From Gnetum montanum (taxonomy: Eukaryota > Streptophyta > Gnetopsida > Gnetales > Gnetaceae), in contig MNCI01015670.1 of assembly GCA_015680685.1 (NCBI GenBank), forward strand, positions 560,486 to 624,485: a stretch of 64,000 bases of DNA. The letters are read 5' to 3'. Position numbers and translations under genes: made by a program. Each line of letters opens with the position of its first letter. Within the stretch, counting starts at the first letter, position 1. Below the pieces are notes generated by a model. That model had not been told where the DNA came from, did no database searches, and was given only the letters and a program-made list of their open reading frames with translations. Positions 24,017 through 35,925 of the stretch are shown here, one piece after another.

Positions 24017-24030
24017 TACCCCCATGACTA
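24017..24030 (-). other. Polypurine tract of element B
   Basis: The minus strand reads TAGTCATGGGGGTA immediately before the LTR, with GAGTTTTCATT upstream as in A and E. Confidence 0.8.
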
Positions 24031-24209
24031 AATGAAAACTCATCCTTGATTTAAACAAAATGAGGAACAAGTTCTTTACAAAATATTGGGAAGGTATGGG
24101 ATTATTGATTGAGTTACATATTAAACAAAATAATTGACTCTTGCATGCCATCGTGGTGTAATACAAAAATGGGACACATTATTACAAAACAAAAACTAGA
24201 AGCTCATGT

Positions 24210-25825
24210 GGTCTCAAGAGGTGGTGACTCTTCCATCAATTACTTCCCTTTGTCATCAAGCTTTTAAAGTTTATAATGATTGAGCAATGCCTACAACGTT
24301 TCCTCTTCTGTCCTTGGATCATGTATCATCCAGGCTACTGTGTCGATGTGTGCTAGTGCCGATACATCCCAAACACATGGTAGTTGTAGGAACATCTGAT
24401 TTGCTTTCACATAGCAAGCCACAAACTATCGTCGTTCCTTATCAAAGGCCCTAGATTTGTCCCAAATTTCATGATAATCTGTTAATCATCTCATTAGGTT
24501 TGAGGCTACATCCTTCTATCCTTGATAGCTAGCTTTGACCATCTCCAATTCTGAGTTTGCCACTTGCAACTTATGCAAAGAATCCTTTCAATCTACAAGC
24601 TCCTTTTTAGATAATGCATAGATGGCTATCACCTATTTTTCTAGCTTGTTTCAAGGATGACCTACTATTAACATGGCAAGGTTGACATATTTGAGGTTAA
24701 CCAACACCATGTATTCTTTAAAATCTTCTATCTACAAGTCTTTTTTCTTGACTTATGCTTGATGGACCAAGGCATAACTATCTATGATGAGCTACCACTT
24801 AGGAGATTGTGCTGACAAGGAGATAATGTGGGGTTTGGCAATTTGGATCTTTTTTCATTTGTCTATTTATACATGCCTACTTGGTCATGAAAGTGCTCCT
24901 TCAGCTTCTCATGTTTCTTGGCCTCATTTGGTCATGCACTAATTTTGATTACTAATTTCTAAGGAACAACATAAACCTCCTCCATTGAGAGGGTTCGATT
25001 TTCTCTGTCCAATCTACTAATGTCCTAGATGATCCTCACTAGTAGTGTTTTCAACTAGTAAACACTTTCTTCTAAGATGTTCTTTTGTTTCTCTACTATG
25101 GACAACCTAAAATTTTCTATGGTGAGCTACTTGTTTTCTTCTTGTGTAGCAGTTAATGCCTTTTTGTATGCATGAGATTGTGCATCAATAGTAGAGGCAT
25201 TCTAGACAGCCTTCTCTTTTTCTTGTTCAATAGCTTCTCTCTCTTTCATTAGCTTGGTTAATTACTTCATTCTAAATTGCTCAAGTTGTTCCAACACAAC
25301 TAAACAGGTAAGATCGCATTGTTTGAATTTAAAGGTAGCTAGCTCTTCTTGTAATCTTTGTACTTCTACTTCTACATGCTCTACCTTGACTTCTACCATG
25401 ACCAACTTTCCTTTTGTGGTGATAAGGTCTAATTGGATTGTAGTGACATCATTGGGGATGTCAAACAAGGTAGTCTTTACTTGCCCTATCTGTAGCAGTT
25501 GATCAAACACATCCTTATGCATCACAGAAATCATTGAAGTCTTAGCTAACATTTTTTCATCTTTGGTTCTTGTTAGATTTGTTGAGGGCACAATAGACAC
25601 ATTCAATGATTCTTTGATATGGTCTATGATTACTTCTATTGCAGCTACTACATCCTCATGTTGTAGTACCACAATTGTGGCACCTTCACTAGTTTCTAGC
25701 ATTGGAAGGATGTGATGTTTCTAGAAATTTGTAGTGACCATTAAGATCCTCCTCTTGATTAGAGCAAGATCTTCCCCTACATTGGATCAGCTGACACTAT
25801 GGTTCGTATGGCATCATCCATCACC
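24210..25825 (-). pseudogene. Extra ORF of element B, N-terminally deleted and broken
   Basis: Homologous to the C-terminal coiled-coil part of A 1220-2820. The best open piece (25262-25702, 146 aa) has VAAIEVIIDHIKESLN, then LLQIGQVKTTLFDIPND and a long helical run LITTKGKLVMVEVKVEHVE, with heptad-like hydrophobic spacing. D and F have the same region (19730-20100 and 49900-50120). The N-terminal globular region and the start codon are absent. Its retention in a pol-less element suggests a role for the protein or RNA of this region, but no function is shown. Confidence 0.72.
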
Positions 25826-27180
25826 TGAAAGAGGTAAGACATCATCAAGCACTAGAATGAGTAAGAAAAAGATGTTAAAACCAAGGTTGTGGATGGATCA
25901 ATTATATGATAAGGGAAATAATAAAATGCAACAATTTGAGCACTTGGAAGGTGAAAAATGATGTGGTTATGTCAAACAAGTACAAGTCAAAAAATTTACA
26001 CAAGTGGATCCTTCCCAAAGAAGGCTCTAGCCTATGATGCCCTTGTGTAACCACACCTAAAAATGTCTATAGACACTAAAGGGGTTGAATGCAGCACATA
26101 CCTGTGAAATAAAACACACATGTTAAAACCACCAATTTGAGAGAATAACTCTATGTTACACAAAACCACAAGTTATGAGCACCTAGACAATGAGATGAGA
26201 TGGACTATAGAAAGGATTGTAGAAATTGGGGCATGAGGTGTCTTACCATGGTAACAATGAAACCTTGTATGTTATTAATGATTAAATAATTATGAGTTCT
26301 TCTTTCTAGGATTCAAACCAAGTCCATGCCACATTGTAGTGACATTGCATTGTTTCATCATAGCGGCGAATAACCATAAGACTATCATAGTAGCGAGGAG
26401 TAACATCACTTGGCATTTTTTCCAAGGAAGGAGCTTTTTATGGCATACACATTTTTTTTATTCTAAGAAGCTACCAACCCTTAGGCATGGGTACATGTAT
26501 TTCCAGTGGAACCCGTAGAATTTTATTCAATGTTTTTTTAGGTTACTCTTACTCCTATTTTTAATTAGATGTACAAGGATATGATTACAACCTCAGCAAC
26601 ATGATAGAACATATAGAAGTGAAAAGAGAGTCCAAAAATTTCCTTGGTGTCACACCCTTCACATTCTACGTTGGTTCTACACTCTTCTGTCTAGACCCAA
26701 TGATTATATATTTATTATTAGGTTGGATGATGAAAAATATTACCATTATGACCAAGGCAAGAACCTCTTATTAATGGACTAAGTGGATGGATGTCATGGC
26801 CTCAATGTCTAAATATTCAATTCCTTATGACTTAACAACATAGAGAAAAGCTCATCTCAATGGGAAACATGATTGTTTTATTCACAAGTGAGATTACATA
26901 ACAAGGAAAATGAGATAACAATTAGAAAAATTGGAAGAAATAGGAAAAATTGGATCAAGAAATAGAAAAATGACAAAAATTGTAAAAAAAAAAAGATGAA
27001 AAACACTTAATAATCCTAAAGATTAAAATGGGGGATAACACCCATGACTAAACATTTGGCCATGACAAGGATTCATAAGTAGATACATAGGATCCATGCA
27101 TGTATGAAACTTTGGTAACTATCCATGCCCTAGCCACTGGGTGTCTATTGGTGGTGTGATGGCTAGGTAGAAGAATCATT
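25826..27180 (-). other. Spacer of element B
   Basis: A non-coding stretch matching A 4690-6020, including the conserved block near 26470-26540 and a purine-tract-like motif at 27031-27050 (minus strand TAGTCATGGGTGTTATCC). The promoter-like module seen in A is deleted here. Confidence 0.6.
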
Positions 27181-29489
27181 GGTCACACACTTGATTGTTA
27201 AATGTTTGGTGAGTCAGGGTATGATATGTGTTAATGTTATTGATGTCTAGCCCATGATTGCACCCTTGAAAATGATATGGTAGCATTGATTTGTTTGTCT
27301 CCCAGCACTATTAGATTCATTGTTTGGATTTGGGATTGGAGTAATGATGTATGGTGGCCCTTGTGTAGGCCTAGAGGATGGTGGTGGTGACAAGGAAGGT
27401 GTTGCATCCAATTGGCATTATGTTGGCTAGGTTGATGTGGTGGGTCCATGCATGATTTGCTTTGGTTTATGACCTTTCCTCTAGAAGGGATCTTTCCTAC
27501 ATTGTGGTTAAGACTTGCTAATGTCAGCATGTCTATGCAGATATGTAGCACAAGCAGCATTTATTTGTTGATATTGTGGTGTGAAACCTTCTTATGTCCT
27601 TGGTGGTGACATGTGAGGAGGTGGAGTATGAGAATATTGAGGGTAGGAAGGATGGTAAGAGGTGCAAGGTGGTGATTCCTCGAGGGATGTCATGGGTTGA
27701 TGGTACTCAGGAGAGTGGTAGTGGTGATTAGAAGTAGAGGATGTAAAACTAGTTGGAAAAATAGGATGTTGAACATAATATACATGTAGTTTTGGTGGAT
27801 AGGGTTGATTTGGTGGTGGCCTCCCCCATGATTGTGGTTGTTTCCATTGTGGTTAATGACTACATTGAGGCTAGTAATAAGTCCTCCTAGGATAGTACAA
27901 TTGGTTATGTAATTATCTATAATTACCTTGTGCAAGAGAAATCTCCTCTGCATGTGCTTTTTCAGAAACTTTAGATTTAAGGCACCTATCCAATACTCCT
28001 GTATATGTAACAAAATTGGGTAATGGCCCTTCGAATGATCATATACACAAATTTCACATCCATTATCTTTGTCTATGATTAAGTCTATAGCCTCACTCTC
28101 ATCAGCCACTTTTCTTGTTTCCCAAAAAGTGTTCTTGGGTGTTTCTTGGCTCTATATCTTTTGTTTAATGTGATCTCCTGGCTTGTGTTGCATGATCCTC
28201 TCCTCAGCCATCTCAATGAGAGTTGTAACATTTTCATATATCCATTTGGAAATCCTATTAAACTTTGCTTCTAGTTCATCCATAGACTCCTGTATTGGTA
28301 AGGTTTGTTGTGGAATCACCTTATCAAGAGCAATTTCATTCTTCTTATCATAGATATGGACCTCCTTTTATTGAAGAGTTAAGTCCCATTGATATTTCTC
28401 GACATTCTCCCATTTGCATATCTCTCCTTCTTCTTTTGCCACATGCTCGATTACCTCTTTGATCTGATGGGCTTGGAGCTTGTATAATTGTCCTAGGGCA
28501 TACATCCCAAGGATCTCCCATGTTTCATTACAAAGCCCATCTATGATTCGGAAAAGTTTCCTTTCCTTAGGAAAACTATGGCTTGGGCATCTATTCAGTA
28601 AGGCATAATATCTATCTAAGTTCATGTCCAAGGGTTCATGTTGTTCTTGTTTCCACTCTTGGATCTGTCTCATCAAATTGGACACCCTCACATAGGTTTG
28701 GTATTTCTCATTGAATAGTTCTAGCATTTTGAACCATTATCAAATTGAATTTTGTGTCAATGATCAATACCACACTTTAGCTTTATCAATTAGTATCCTA
28801 GGAAAGAGTTTAAGCTTTTTCCATCCACTTTCAATGTTGTAGAAAGCACAGGCATCATAGAAGGCATGTAAATGATGATGCATATCTACATCATAGCCTC
28901 TTACAAATTTAGGAATGTTATTCATGTCAATCTTAGGTAGGAAAATTTTTTTGCAATGCTTACGAGATATCTTTACTACCTTTGTGATCTGCATTAGGCT
29001 CTTAGTGGCCATTAAGGGTTCATCATCATCAAACAAGTTGTGAGGAAAATTTCTATGCTCATGGTGATTTCTTTGATCTTTCCCATGGGTTCAATTTTGA
29101 TTTTTATTCTAACCCTTTAGTGGAGCCTTATCTCCATACCTATGTTCATCTTCGTCAGAACTAGCTGTTGAAGGAGAAGAGGAAGATGAGAAACTAGAAG
29201 CATTACCATGCCTTCTATAGTATTCTTTGGGGTCCTTAGATTTATCATTTTTGGATTTTGAGGAGATCTTAGGCCTTGAGGCCTCCCCTAGTCTAGGACC
29301 TACACCATCTCTCCTAAGATTTTCTACCTCAGGTGAATGTAGTCTTTGAGTGTTGTCAAGGTGGCCATGATCATAAGAAACCCCTACATGAGGTTGGTCA
29401 CTCCAATCTTCTTCATCGTATATCTTGTTAGTTCTCTAATGAATGTGTTCACTATATAGTGCATAGTCACTTTTGTGCAAGAGAGATAT
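27181..29489 (-). pseudogene. gag: gag of element B, broken, start codon lost
   Basis: Four sizeable open pieces remain, all in gag order. 28764-29036 is the core start (DDDEPLMATKSLMQ, MNNIPKFVRGYD). 28368-28727 is the main core (LELFNEKYQTYVRVSNLMRQ, then LDRYYALLNRCPSH and IIDGLCNETWEILG). 27690-28109 includes the knuckle-like CEICVYDHSKGHYP, and 27237-27560 is the H/N-rich tail. At the position of the ATG in A, B has ATA (29489-29487) in an otherwise conserved context. Of the decayed gags here it keeps the longest open core. Gag would form the virus-like particle. Confidence 0.82.
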
Positions 29490-29594
29490 TATTATTGGTT
29501 TATGATGTGTGATTTAATATTTTCTAAAATATATATCATTAATACCATCACAACAATTGCATATGATATAACTAATCTAGATAACTAGCACCAT

Positions 29595-29611
29595 CCCTGG
29601 TAATGGTGCCA
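29595..29611 (-). other. Primer-binding site of element B
   Basis: The minus strand reads TGGCACCATTACCAGGG, one base inside the 5' LTR. Against the tRNA-Asp-type TGGCGCCGTTGCCGGGG the changes are almost all G to A, as expected from deamination. Confidence 0.78.
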
Positions 29612-29612
29612 A

Positions 29613-30457
29613 TGATGAGTGACAAGATACCCCTACGCTCAACCATATGAATCATAAGTGTTCATGCATGATTCGGTCAAATCCTATGGATGGAACTAGT
29701 TGTGGCATCTAGATCATTATGCTCTAATTATAGTTCGCTATCTTCCCACTTGGACTACTGGTAGCTTTGTCACATATGATTTAGTCCAAAGTGAGGCATA
29801 TGATGTTATCTAATTCTACTTTACTCCTAATGACAATAAAGAAGTAAATGAATTAAGGTAATAAATAATGGAAAATAAGATATAATTTAGCCTATATGTG
29901 ATGAATATATGCCCTTAGTCATCCGTATGCATCTTGGACTTCATGAGGCTACTTCTAGGATTGCCAAGCATATGTCACTGGGTGTGCCAAACAATACACT
30001 TCTAGATTACCAAGTATCTACACTTAAACACGCGTGATTAAGGTATACACATTCTACTTAATAATAGGAATAGTAAATAGAAATCAACTAAAACATTTAA
30101 CTAAAGAAAATAGTAAATAATTAGCAATTAAAAGTAATAATAATTTAAGTGGATGCTACAATGATGGAAGTATTCTCGATGTAACGTGACCAAGTACATC
30201 ACACTCAAACAAAGGTGTTGTATGATTACAAACATCACACTACGGGCATACATTGGGAATAACAAGACTCTAAGAAAGACTATTAAAAACTAAAAATGAA
30301 AATGATCTTCTCTACTACTTATTACTGGTGTCATCCAAGTACCCTAGTGTTGTATTTATAAGCCAACCCAGAGGAGATGACATCAAATATCCAACATCAC
30401 TTCTTGAAACTGACATTGGATATCCAACATTAGGGCAAACCAAATGATAACTCATCA
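29613..30457 (-). repeat. 5' LTR of element B
   Basis: 845 bp, TGATGAGTGACAAG to ACTCATCA, collinear with 23184-24016. Differences are mostly transitions plus short indels. Confidence 0.92.
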
Positions 30458-30462
30458 CCATC
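30458..30462. repeat. Target site duplication CCATC, right copy
   Basis: CCATC directly right of the LTR ending ACTCATCA, identical to 23179-23183. Confidence 0.85.
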
Positions 30463-31004
30463 CAATAGTTCCAAGGTGGCTAAGTATTCCAAAAAGGATT
30501 CCAAGTGATGTACACCTTAATGCCCTTAAGAATCTATGAGGATACCATAACTGCACAACATATATATTATCCACTAGTCCATGAGTTAGGAGTATCATGA
30601 ATATGTCTTTATAATCATATAAGTGATTGAACTAATGCAACACATACACATATAACATTCATAGAGAGATAGTTATCACTAAGACAGTGAAGACACATCT
30701 ATACTCTAATGCATCTAGCTGTAAACTTGGTTTCCTAGAGATGGATAGTGGCCTAAGTATCAAAGTCAAAGCTCCTTTGCAAGACTACAGATACTTGTGA
30801 CACACTACATAAGGAATCAAGTTCATGTAGATTTTTAGATGATGATTGAAATAGCATGAAACCTACAAGGATCTTCACACTTCTTCCAATTCCCATTTTG
30901 GAATGTGAGAAGCCTTCAAAACATCAATAAAGTATACTCTCTACCCTCTTTCTTGCTTAAAAGTAGTCATGTCCCATGAAGATGGCAAACTCCCCTTTGT
31001 AAAT
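30463..31004. other. Unassigned stretch right of element B
   Basis: About 540 bp that joined 22334-23178 before B inserted. It does not continue the integrase of G: the expected integrase sequence stops near 31005. No domain or RNA gene was recognised. Confidence 0.45.
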
Positions 31005-31264
31005 TCTAGTCATTTCATACAATAGATTATAGCAAAAATAATGTAGGACTTCCTCTTTGACATGGATATGATGGGAGATACAAAATCAATTTTCCATAAG
31101 TCAAATGATTCCAATGGTTGGATTCATTTTTTAGAACCCTCAAGAATTGCATTTATCCCATCATATCATTCATACCTTTCACAATAATTAGCAAATTGAT
31201 AAGTATCCCTAAACACCACCAGCCAAAATTATCCTACCATGAGAATCACTATGGTATTCCATCT

Positions 31265-31800
31265 GCTAGCATAATGACATTATTAAACTCAATTCATTAT
31301 TATAAAAGTGACTTAAGAAGGTAATATCACAAAGAGCTTGACAATTTACAACAAATTTGTAATATGATTCAAACATCGTAATCTAGTGATTCTTTCTAGA
31401 GTAAGTCTTTTGAGAAACTTGATTTGGATATTTTGTTCATAATAGTTTGTTTCTTATTTTAAAACAACTATTATTGTTATTTTTTCTCCTTGTTTTCATC
31501 AAAATCTCTCTTCACCATCTTGCAAACTTAGTATTACCTCAACTTCTAACTTGACAAAGAGTTACAACTCACACAAACAACACAATGTAATGACACTTTG
31601 TCACAAATTTTTAAGAGTAACTAATTATTCTTATAAATTATTTTATTTTATAATACACACTTATGTATTGCTTTTTTATATAATAGATAGAGTTACAAAT
31701 TACTTCGATGTGTTACAAATTGATATCAAGAGCTACAAATTAGCTCACTATACTTACAAATAACTAACTTGACTTAATAAATCACTCATGAATCAAGAAA
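31265..31800. other. About 530-bp AT-rich insertion in the integrase of G
   Basis: In D the zinc-region His and Cys pairs are about 120 bp apart. Here they are separated by an extra roughly 530 bp with no similarity to the other elements. Clear terminal repeats or a target duplication were not found. It may be a small non-autonomous element or filler DNA. It contains the 20-bp tandem repeat at 31691-31761. Confidence 0.5.
31691..31761. repeat. Minisatellite, about 4 units of 20 bp
   Basis: TTACAAAT or CTACAAAT cores occur at 31693, 31713, 31733 and 31754, a period of 20-21 bp. Confidence 0.65.
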
Positions 31801-32139
31801 ATATCTAAATTATCATCAAATAAGCCTCCATATGATCCTTCATGAGCCTCTAAGAGAACTTTGATTTGATCTTCTTATGGAATGCATCATCATACCAAGT
31901 AAGCTATCCAAATTTATAAATATTTTTCCTTATCTCCATGTAGCTATTGATGTAGTATTCAAATTGTTGTTTCTAAAATTTTTCCTATTCAGTAGGGACT
32001 TCCTACATAATAAAGTAGGTAAGATAATCAACATATTAGGACTTGACTATGTCAAACATAACCATTATTGTTTTTTCAAAAAACATTTCAATAGGGAACT
32101 AATAAGATAATGGCTTTTCATTGATCTTATTATCCTATC

Positions 32140-32917
32140 ACAACTGAGATTAGTGATCAACTACAACATTTTTGGCTTCCTTTCCATTAATCATGTTTAT
32201 ATTAAGCTCTTGAAAAGTTACTAGCCATCATATGATACAAGGGCTAACTACTACATTGTTCAAAAGAAATTGGATTACACTATGATTGGTATGTACAAAA
32301 TCTAAATATCCAAGCACATAAGACATGAATTTCTCTAAGGCATACACTACAACCTAGAGCTCTTTCTCCATGGTGGTATAGTTTAACTACATACCTACAA
32401 TACTTCTAATCAAGTATTAAATATAGTATGGACATTTTTTATCATCCGACTACATGAACACAACCCCATGTTAAAGTTGGATGCATTGGTCAAAGTATGG
32501 AATGACTTGAATCAATCTAGAGCTTATAGAATCAATGTTGCCACAAGATTTTGCTTCAAAAATTTGAATGTCTAATCACATTCCTTGATCCACTTAAATG
32601 TTACATTATTTTTCATTAGTTCCACTAGTGGTTTAGCAAATTTTCATTCTCTTGTAGTAGTTAGTATGTCCAAGGAAATATCTAATATCTTTTACAATCT
32701 AGGGTCTTTATATTATTCCTTAGATTACTCTTATCCTCTTAGGATCAACCTCTATCTCTTTATTTGACACTCGGTGTCTAAGAATAATGCCCTTCTATAC
32801 TATCAAATGATTTTTCTACTAGTTAAGCTTAACATTAGTTTCCACACATTATTTCAACACCTGCTCTAGAAGATTTAGTGCTTGCTCAAAATTGGAGTTG
32901 TAGGTTGATAAGTCATC
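32140..32917 (-). pseudogene. pol: RNase H and C-terminal RT of element G
   Basis: Collinear with 37310-38085 of E and 59215-59985 of H. RNase H lies at about 32140-32560, and RT thumb and connection at 32560-32917. The segment ends at the second half of FMDD, cut by the LTR of E. Confidence 0.65.
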
Positions 32918-33755
32918 TGATGAGCGGCGAGTATGCTCTACACCAAACCATACCAATCACTAGCATTCACTTAGTGATCTAGTCAAATTTTGTAGACTTT
33001 AGCTCTCTAAGTACATCGGTTTCTAGGAGGTGAATGTAATTGTTGCAATCATTGTCTTCTTAGTTCCACTTGTGAAGTGCAAGTGTATAGTTAAGTGTAA
33101 CTGAGGCATATGATTTTTATCATTTTATCTTTTACAATTTTAAGTCATGTAAGAACAAGAATAAAGTATTTAATTGCCTAATTAATCTAATAACTAGCTA
33201 ATATTTAACTAATCCTAACATAAGCATCCATTCCCACTTTTTATACACATCTTGAACAAGTTATAGTGCCACTAGGTTACCAAGCATATTATGCATGATT
33301 GGGATTACCAAGCATTAAACGTATACTCGAAGTCATCATACTTATGTTTGTTATTTAACTAATATTAATTAATTACTTAGAAACATTAAAGTAAATGAAA
33401 TGAATATTAATTACATAAGAAAAACATTAATTTAGTCCAAGTGCTACAATGTTTGATCATAAAAGCTCATCTTTATTGTTGTTCATACTAAAGTGCTTAG
33501 GTACATTAGTGCTCGAATAAAAGATCTATGCACTTCTTTGACTCCTACTGCGAGCATTTAGAAAATATTCTAACTTTTGGAAGAAAAAACTACAAGAGCT
33601 TCATAACAACTAAGACATGGAATGAATGAATCATGTGCCCAAGTTTCGATACGCATGTCACAATATCAAACATTTGATAATGTAACATGGGCTATGATCC
33701 CAAGGCTCCAATATCAAGGATCCAATATTGAGGCCAAATAAAAAATGATTAATCA
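32918..33755 (-). repeat. 3' LTR of element E
   Basis: 838 bp from TGATGAGCGGC to GATTAATCA (a decayed ACTCATCA). It pairs with 53251-54115. GATATC/AATATC units occur at 33650-33735. Confidence 0.88.
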
Positions 33756-33769
33756 TACCCCCATGACTA
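33756..33769 (-). other. Polypurine tract of element E
   Basis: The minus strand reads TAGTCATGGGGGTA right before the LTR, followed upstream by GAGTTTTCATT. Confidence 0.78.
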
Positions 33770-33959
33770 AATGAAAACTCATCCTCAAGTAAACAAAAGG
33801 AGAAAAAGGTTCTTTACAAAATATTAGGAAGGTATGGGATTATTAACTAACTAATTGACACACAAATTGACTCAGGCTAAATAAGCAAATGCTAAGTGCC
33901 CAAGTGTATGGATTTACAATATTTTACAAAATTTTGTATTCATGACAACAAAATTAAAC

Positions 33960-34170
33960 ACCGTGGAAAAAATTGACATCCAAATCACTATGGTAGCTTG
34001 AAAATGAGGAAGAAGATCAAATGGTCCCAAAAAGGTCTAATACTTGCTTATGGGATTTTTTAGGCTATTATCCCTTTCCAACTCTAGGTCCCTTGTTCCT
34101 TGATTGAAATGGTTCCACTTCCACTCTATGCTTCCCTTTTTCTATGATCACAATAGAATCAAGGATTAGA
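33960..34170 (-). pseudogene. Extra ORF remnant of element E
   Basis: Only the first 35 or so codons after the acceptor-like ATCATAG (about 34165) and the 3' tail remain. The roughly 2.7 kb between them, which encode almost the whole coiled-coil protein in D and F, are deleted. The ATG itself is not preserved. Confidence 0.55.
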
Positions 34171-35925
34171 ATATGATGTGCAATTGATAGAATTTAGGTA
34201 CCTTGTCTCTTTGGTAGTTATACTTAGCTAAGTTTTGATCATGGTAGATTAATGATTTTAATACAATAAAGTCACCAAAGTTTGTTAACTTGAATAAATT
34301 GATGATTTTAAAGTCAAATCATTAGTTAAACCTTTGTGGGAGTTAGAAAGCTTTCAAAAATATTTTCATGTGCCCACATGATGTAAAGCTCACCTTTGAA
34401 TGCAGTATGACTAAAAAATGAGATAAATTGGATAATAGGTTTTTAAAGTTATGGACTCTAAAAGGTTCTATGCTTTGAAAATTTCAATCATCAAGTGAAA
34501 AACAAAGATTTTTAATGCAAACTTGAAGTTCTTGAAGAGCTAGAAAAACCATGAACATAATGAGAATTTACAAAAAAGGACTTTTTCATTAGAGAACATT
34601 ATGAAGGAGTGCACAATTAGATGTCACATATGGGGTGCACAAAGGATTTGATTGCAAAATATGTAAGGATAAAGAACTTAACTAGTCCAACCAAGAGGTA
34701 TGCAAGTGGGTCCTCCCCAAAGTAGTCTCATGCTCATAATGCCCTGGCATGCCTTCAAACAAAAGAGTCTATGGGTCCCATGGTTGGTTAATTATTGTGG
34801 AAAGTTAAGGACTAAATCTTGCAAGAACCTACCTAATAATTTTAACACATCAAAATAAGACATCGAATGAAACCATGAAAAATTAGCAGTGAGATGAATT
34901 ATGAAAAGTAATAGTGAATGAACGAGGTGGAATGGAGTCCTAAATCATGACTTGATAAAATCTATCCCTAGTCTAAATCAAAACCAAGCACTTCCAATAA
35001 CTTCACATCAATACTCTAAGACTGATCGACCTCCTCAAGACATAAGAATGCTCCCACAGATTAGTCATAGTTCCTAAAAGAAAAGCAGAAAGTGAGAAAG
35101 GGCCTTAGTTAAAGAGGACCTTCAGGCATGGATAACATGTCTTTCTAATCCCATAACCAATACTTGTATCTCATTATTAATTCTAAGGGATGTGATTTGA
35201 ATTTCCATCCCTTTTTTTTTCTAGAGTTTTATATTTGTATGATTTTTGGATGGGAACCACACCATGTAAAGACTTTAGCTTCATGTTATTGGTTGACACT
35301 AAAATAGTGAGAAATCCATGGAAACACTCATGTAGTCATGAGGGTAGGGAAGTACATAGACCATCGAATCCCCTTGAAGTCACACCCTTATCAATCCATT
35401 TAATCCTTCCCAACTGTGGAAACTACTAAAGTCATAATTTCATTAAAAGTTTCATTAAAGAAAGAACATCAATCTTCCAAAACAAGGAACATCACAGAAT
35501 TTGTCGATGGGTGTATGATGTGGACTCACTGCCTATTTCATGAGAAATAAACCATGTCTTAGTTATTAATATCAAAATTGAAATATAGAATCTAGACATT
35601 ATCAATCAAATAACATTATAGTACAAACCATCATCAAAAGTAGCCACAACTACACTACATCTTGTTGGCAATAAGGGAAAAACAAGATAAACCAAACATA
35701 AGAAAATTTAAACCAAAGAAAGTAAAATATAGAAGAAATTGTAAAATATGTAAGAAAGAGAAAAATTTACTAATGATGTTGTAAAACAAAAAGATGTAAC
35801 AACAAAAAACTGTAAAATTTAAGGAGCCACTTTGTATGATCAAAATGGATGGCCATCTCCCCCACAACTAAGTGGGAAGAAGGAGATCCAAAATAATGAG
35901 TGTGCTTATCCTACCAAGGAGGTGT
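34171..35925 (-). other. Spacer of element E
   Basis: A non-coding spacer collinear with H 56000-58060. It contains a donor-like AAAGGTGAGC on the minus strand near 34395 and a purine-tract-like motif at 35851-35869. The roughly 100-bp promoter-like repeat module found in H is not recognisable. An A-rich tract lies at 35680-35820. Confidence 0.55.
35851..35869 (-). other. Internal purine-tract-like motif of element E
   Basis: The minus strand reads AGTTGTGGGGGAGATGGCC, just after the integrase end, as in D, F and H. Confidence 0.55.

Larger units (their letters stand above)
23184..30457 (-). mobile_element. Element B: complete pol-less LTR retrotransposon with TSD
   Basis: 7,274 bp with two LTRs (23184-24016 and 29613-30457), PBS, gag, spacer, part of the extra ORF and a purine tract, flanked by perfect CCATC copies. 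No RT, RNase H, integrase or protease is present anywhere inside. It integrated by an ordinary integrase, so the enzymes must have come from elsewhere or pol was lost later. The same architecture in A favours trans-mobilisation of a pol-less family. Compared with A it lacks about 1.9 kb (A 2820-4690), which removes the start of the extra ORF and the internal promoter-like module. Confidence 0.92.
31005..32130 (-). pseudogene. pol: Integrase fragment of element G
   Basis: On the minus strand: a linker with FIM-EVPTE-EKF spacing (about 32000), the zinc region HEGSYGG (near 31810), then after a roughly 530-bp interruption the segment VFRDTYQFANYCERY (31170-31220). The core start WIQPLESFDLW with ISMSKRKSYIIFAI (31030-31130) follows. 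The remaining core and the C-terminal domain are absent. Many stops are present. Confidence 0.65.
31005..32917 (-). mobile_element. Element G, left part: pol fragment
   Basis: Minus-strand integrase, RNase H and the C-terminal half of RT. The left end is truncated inside the integrase core. The right end stops inside the RT FMDD box, where element E inserted; the matching half resumes at 54116. G is more diverged from the other pol copies here than they are from each other, so it is the oldest layer of this nest. Confidence 0.78.

Noticed and set aside
31118-32767. Several plus-strand open frames as a host gene
   Set aside because: The minus strand carries a decayed integrase, RNase H and RT; the plus-strand frames are AT-rich shadows without shared domains.
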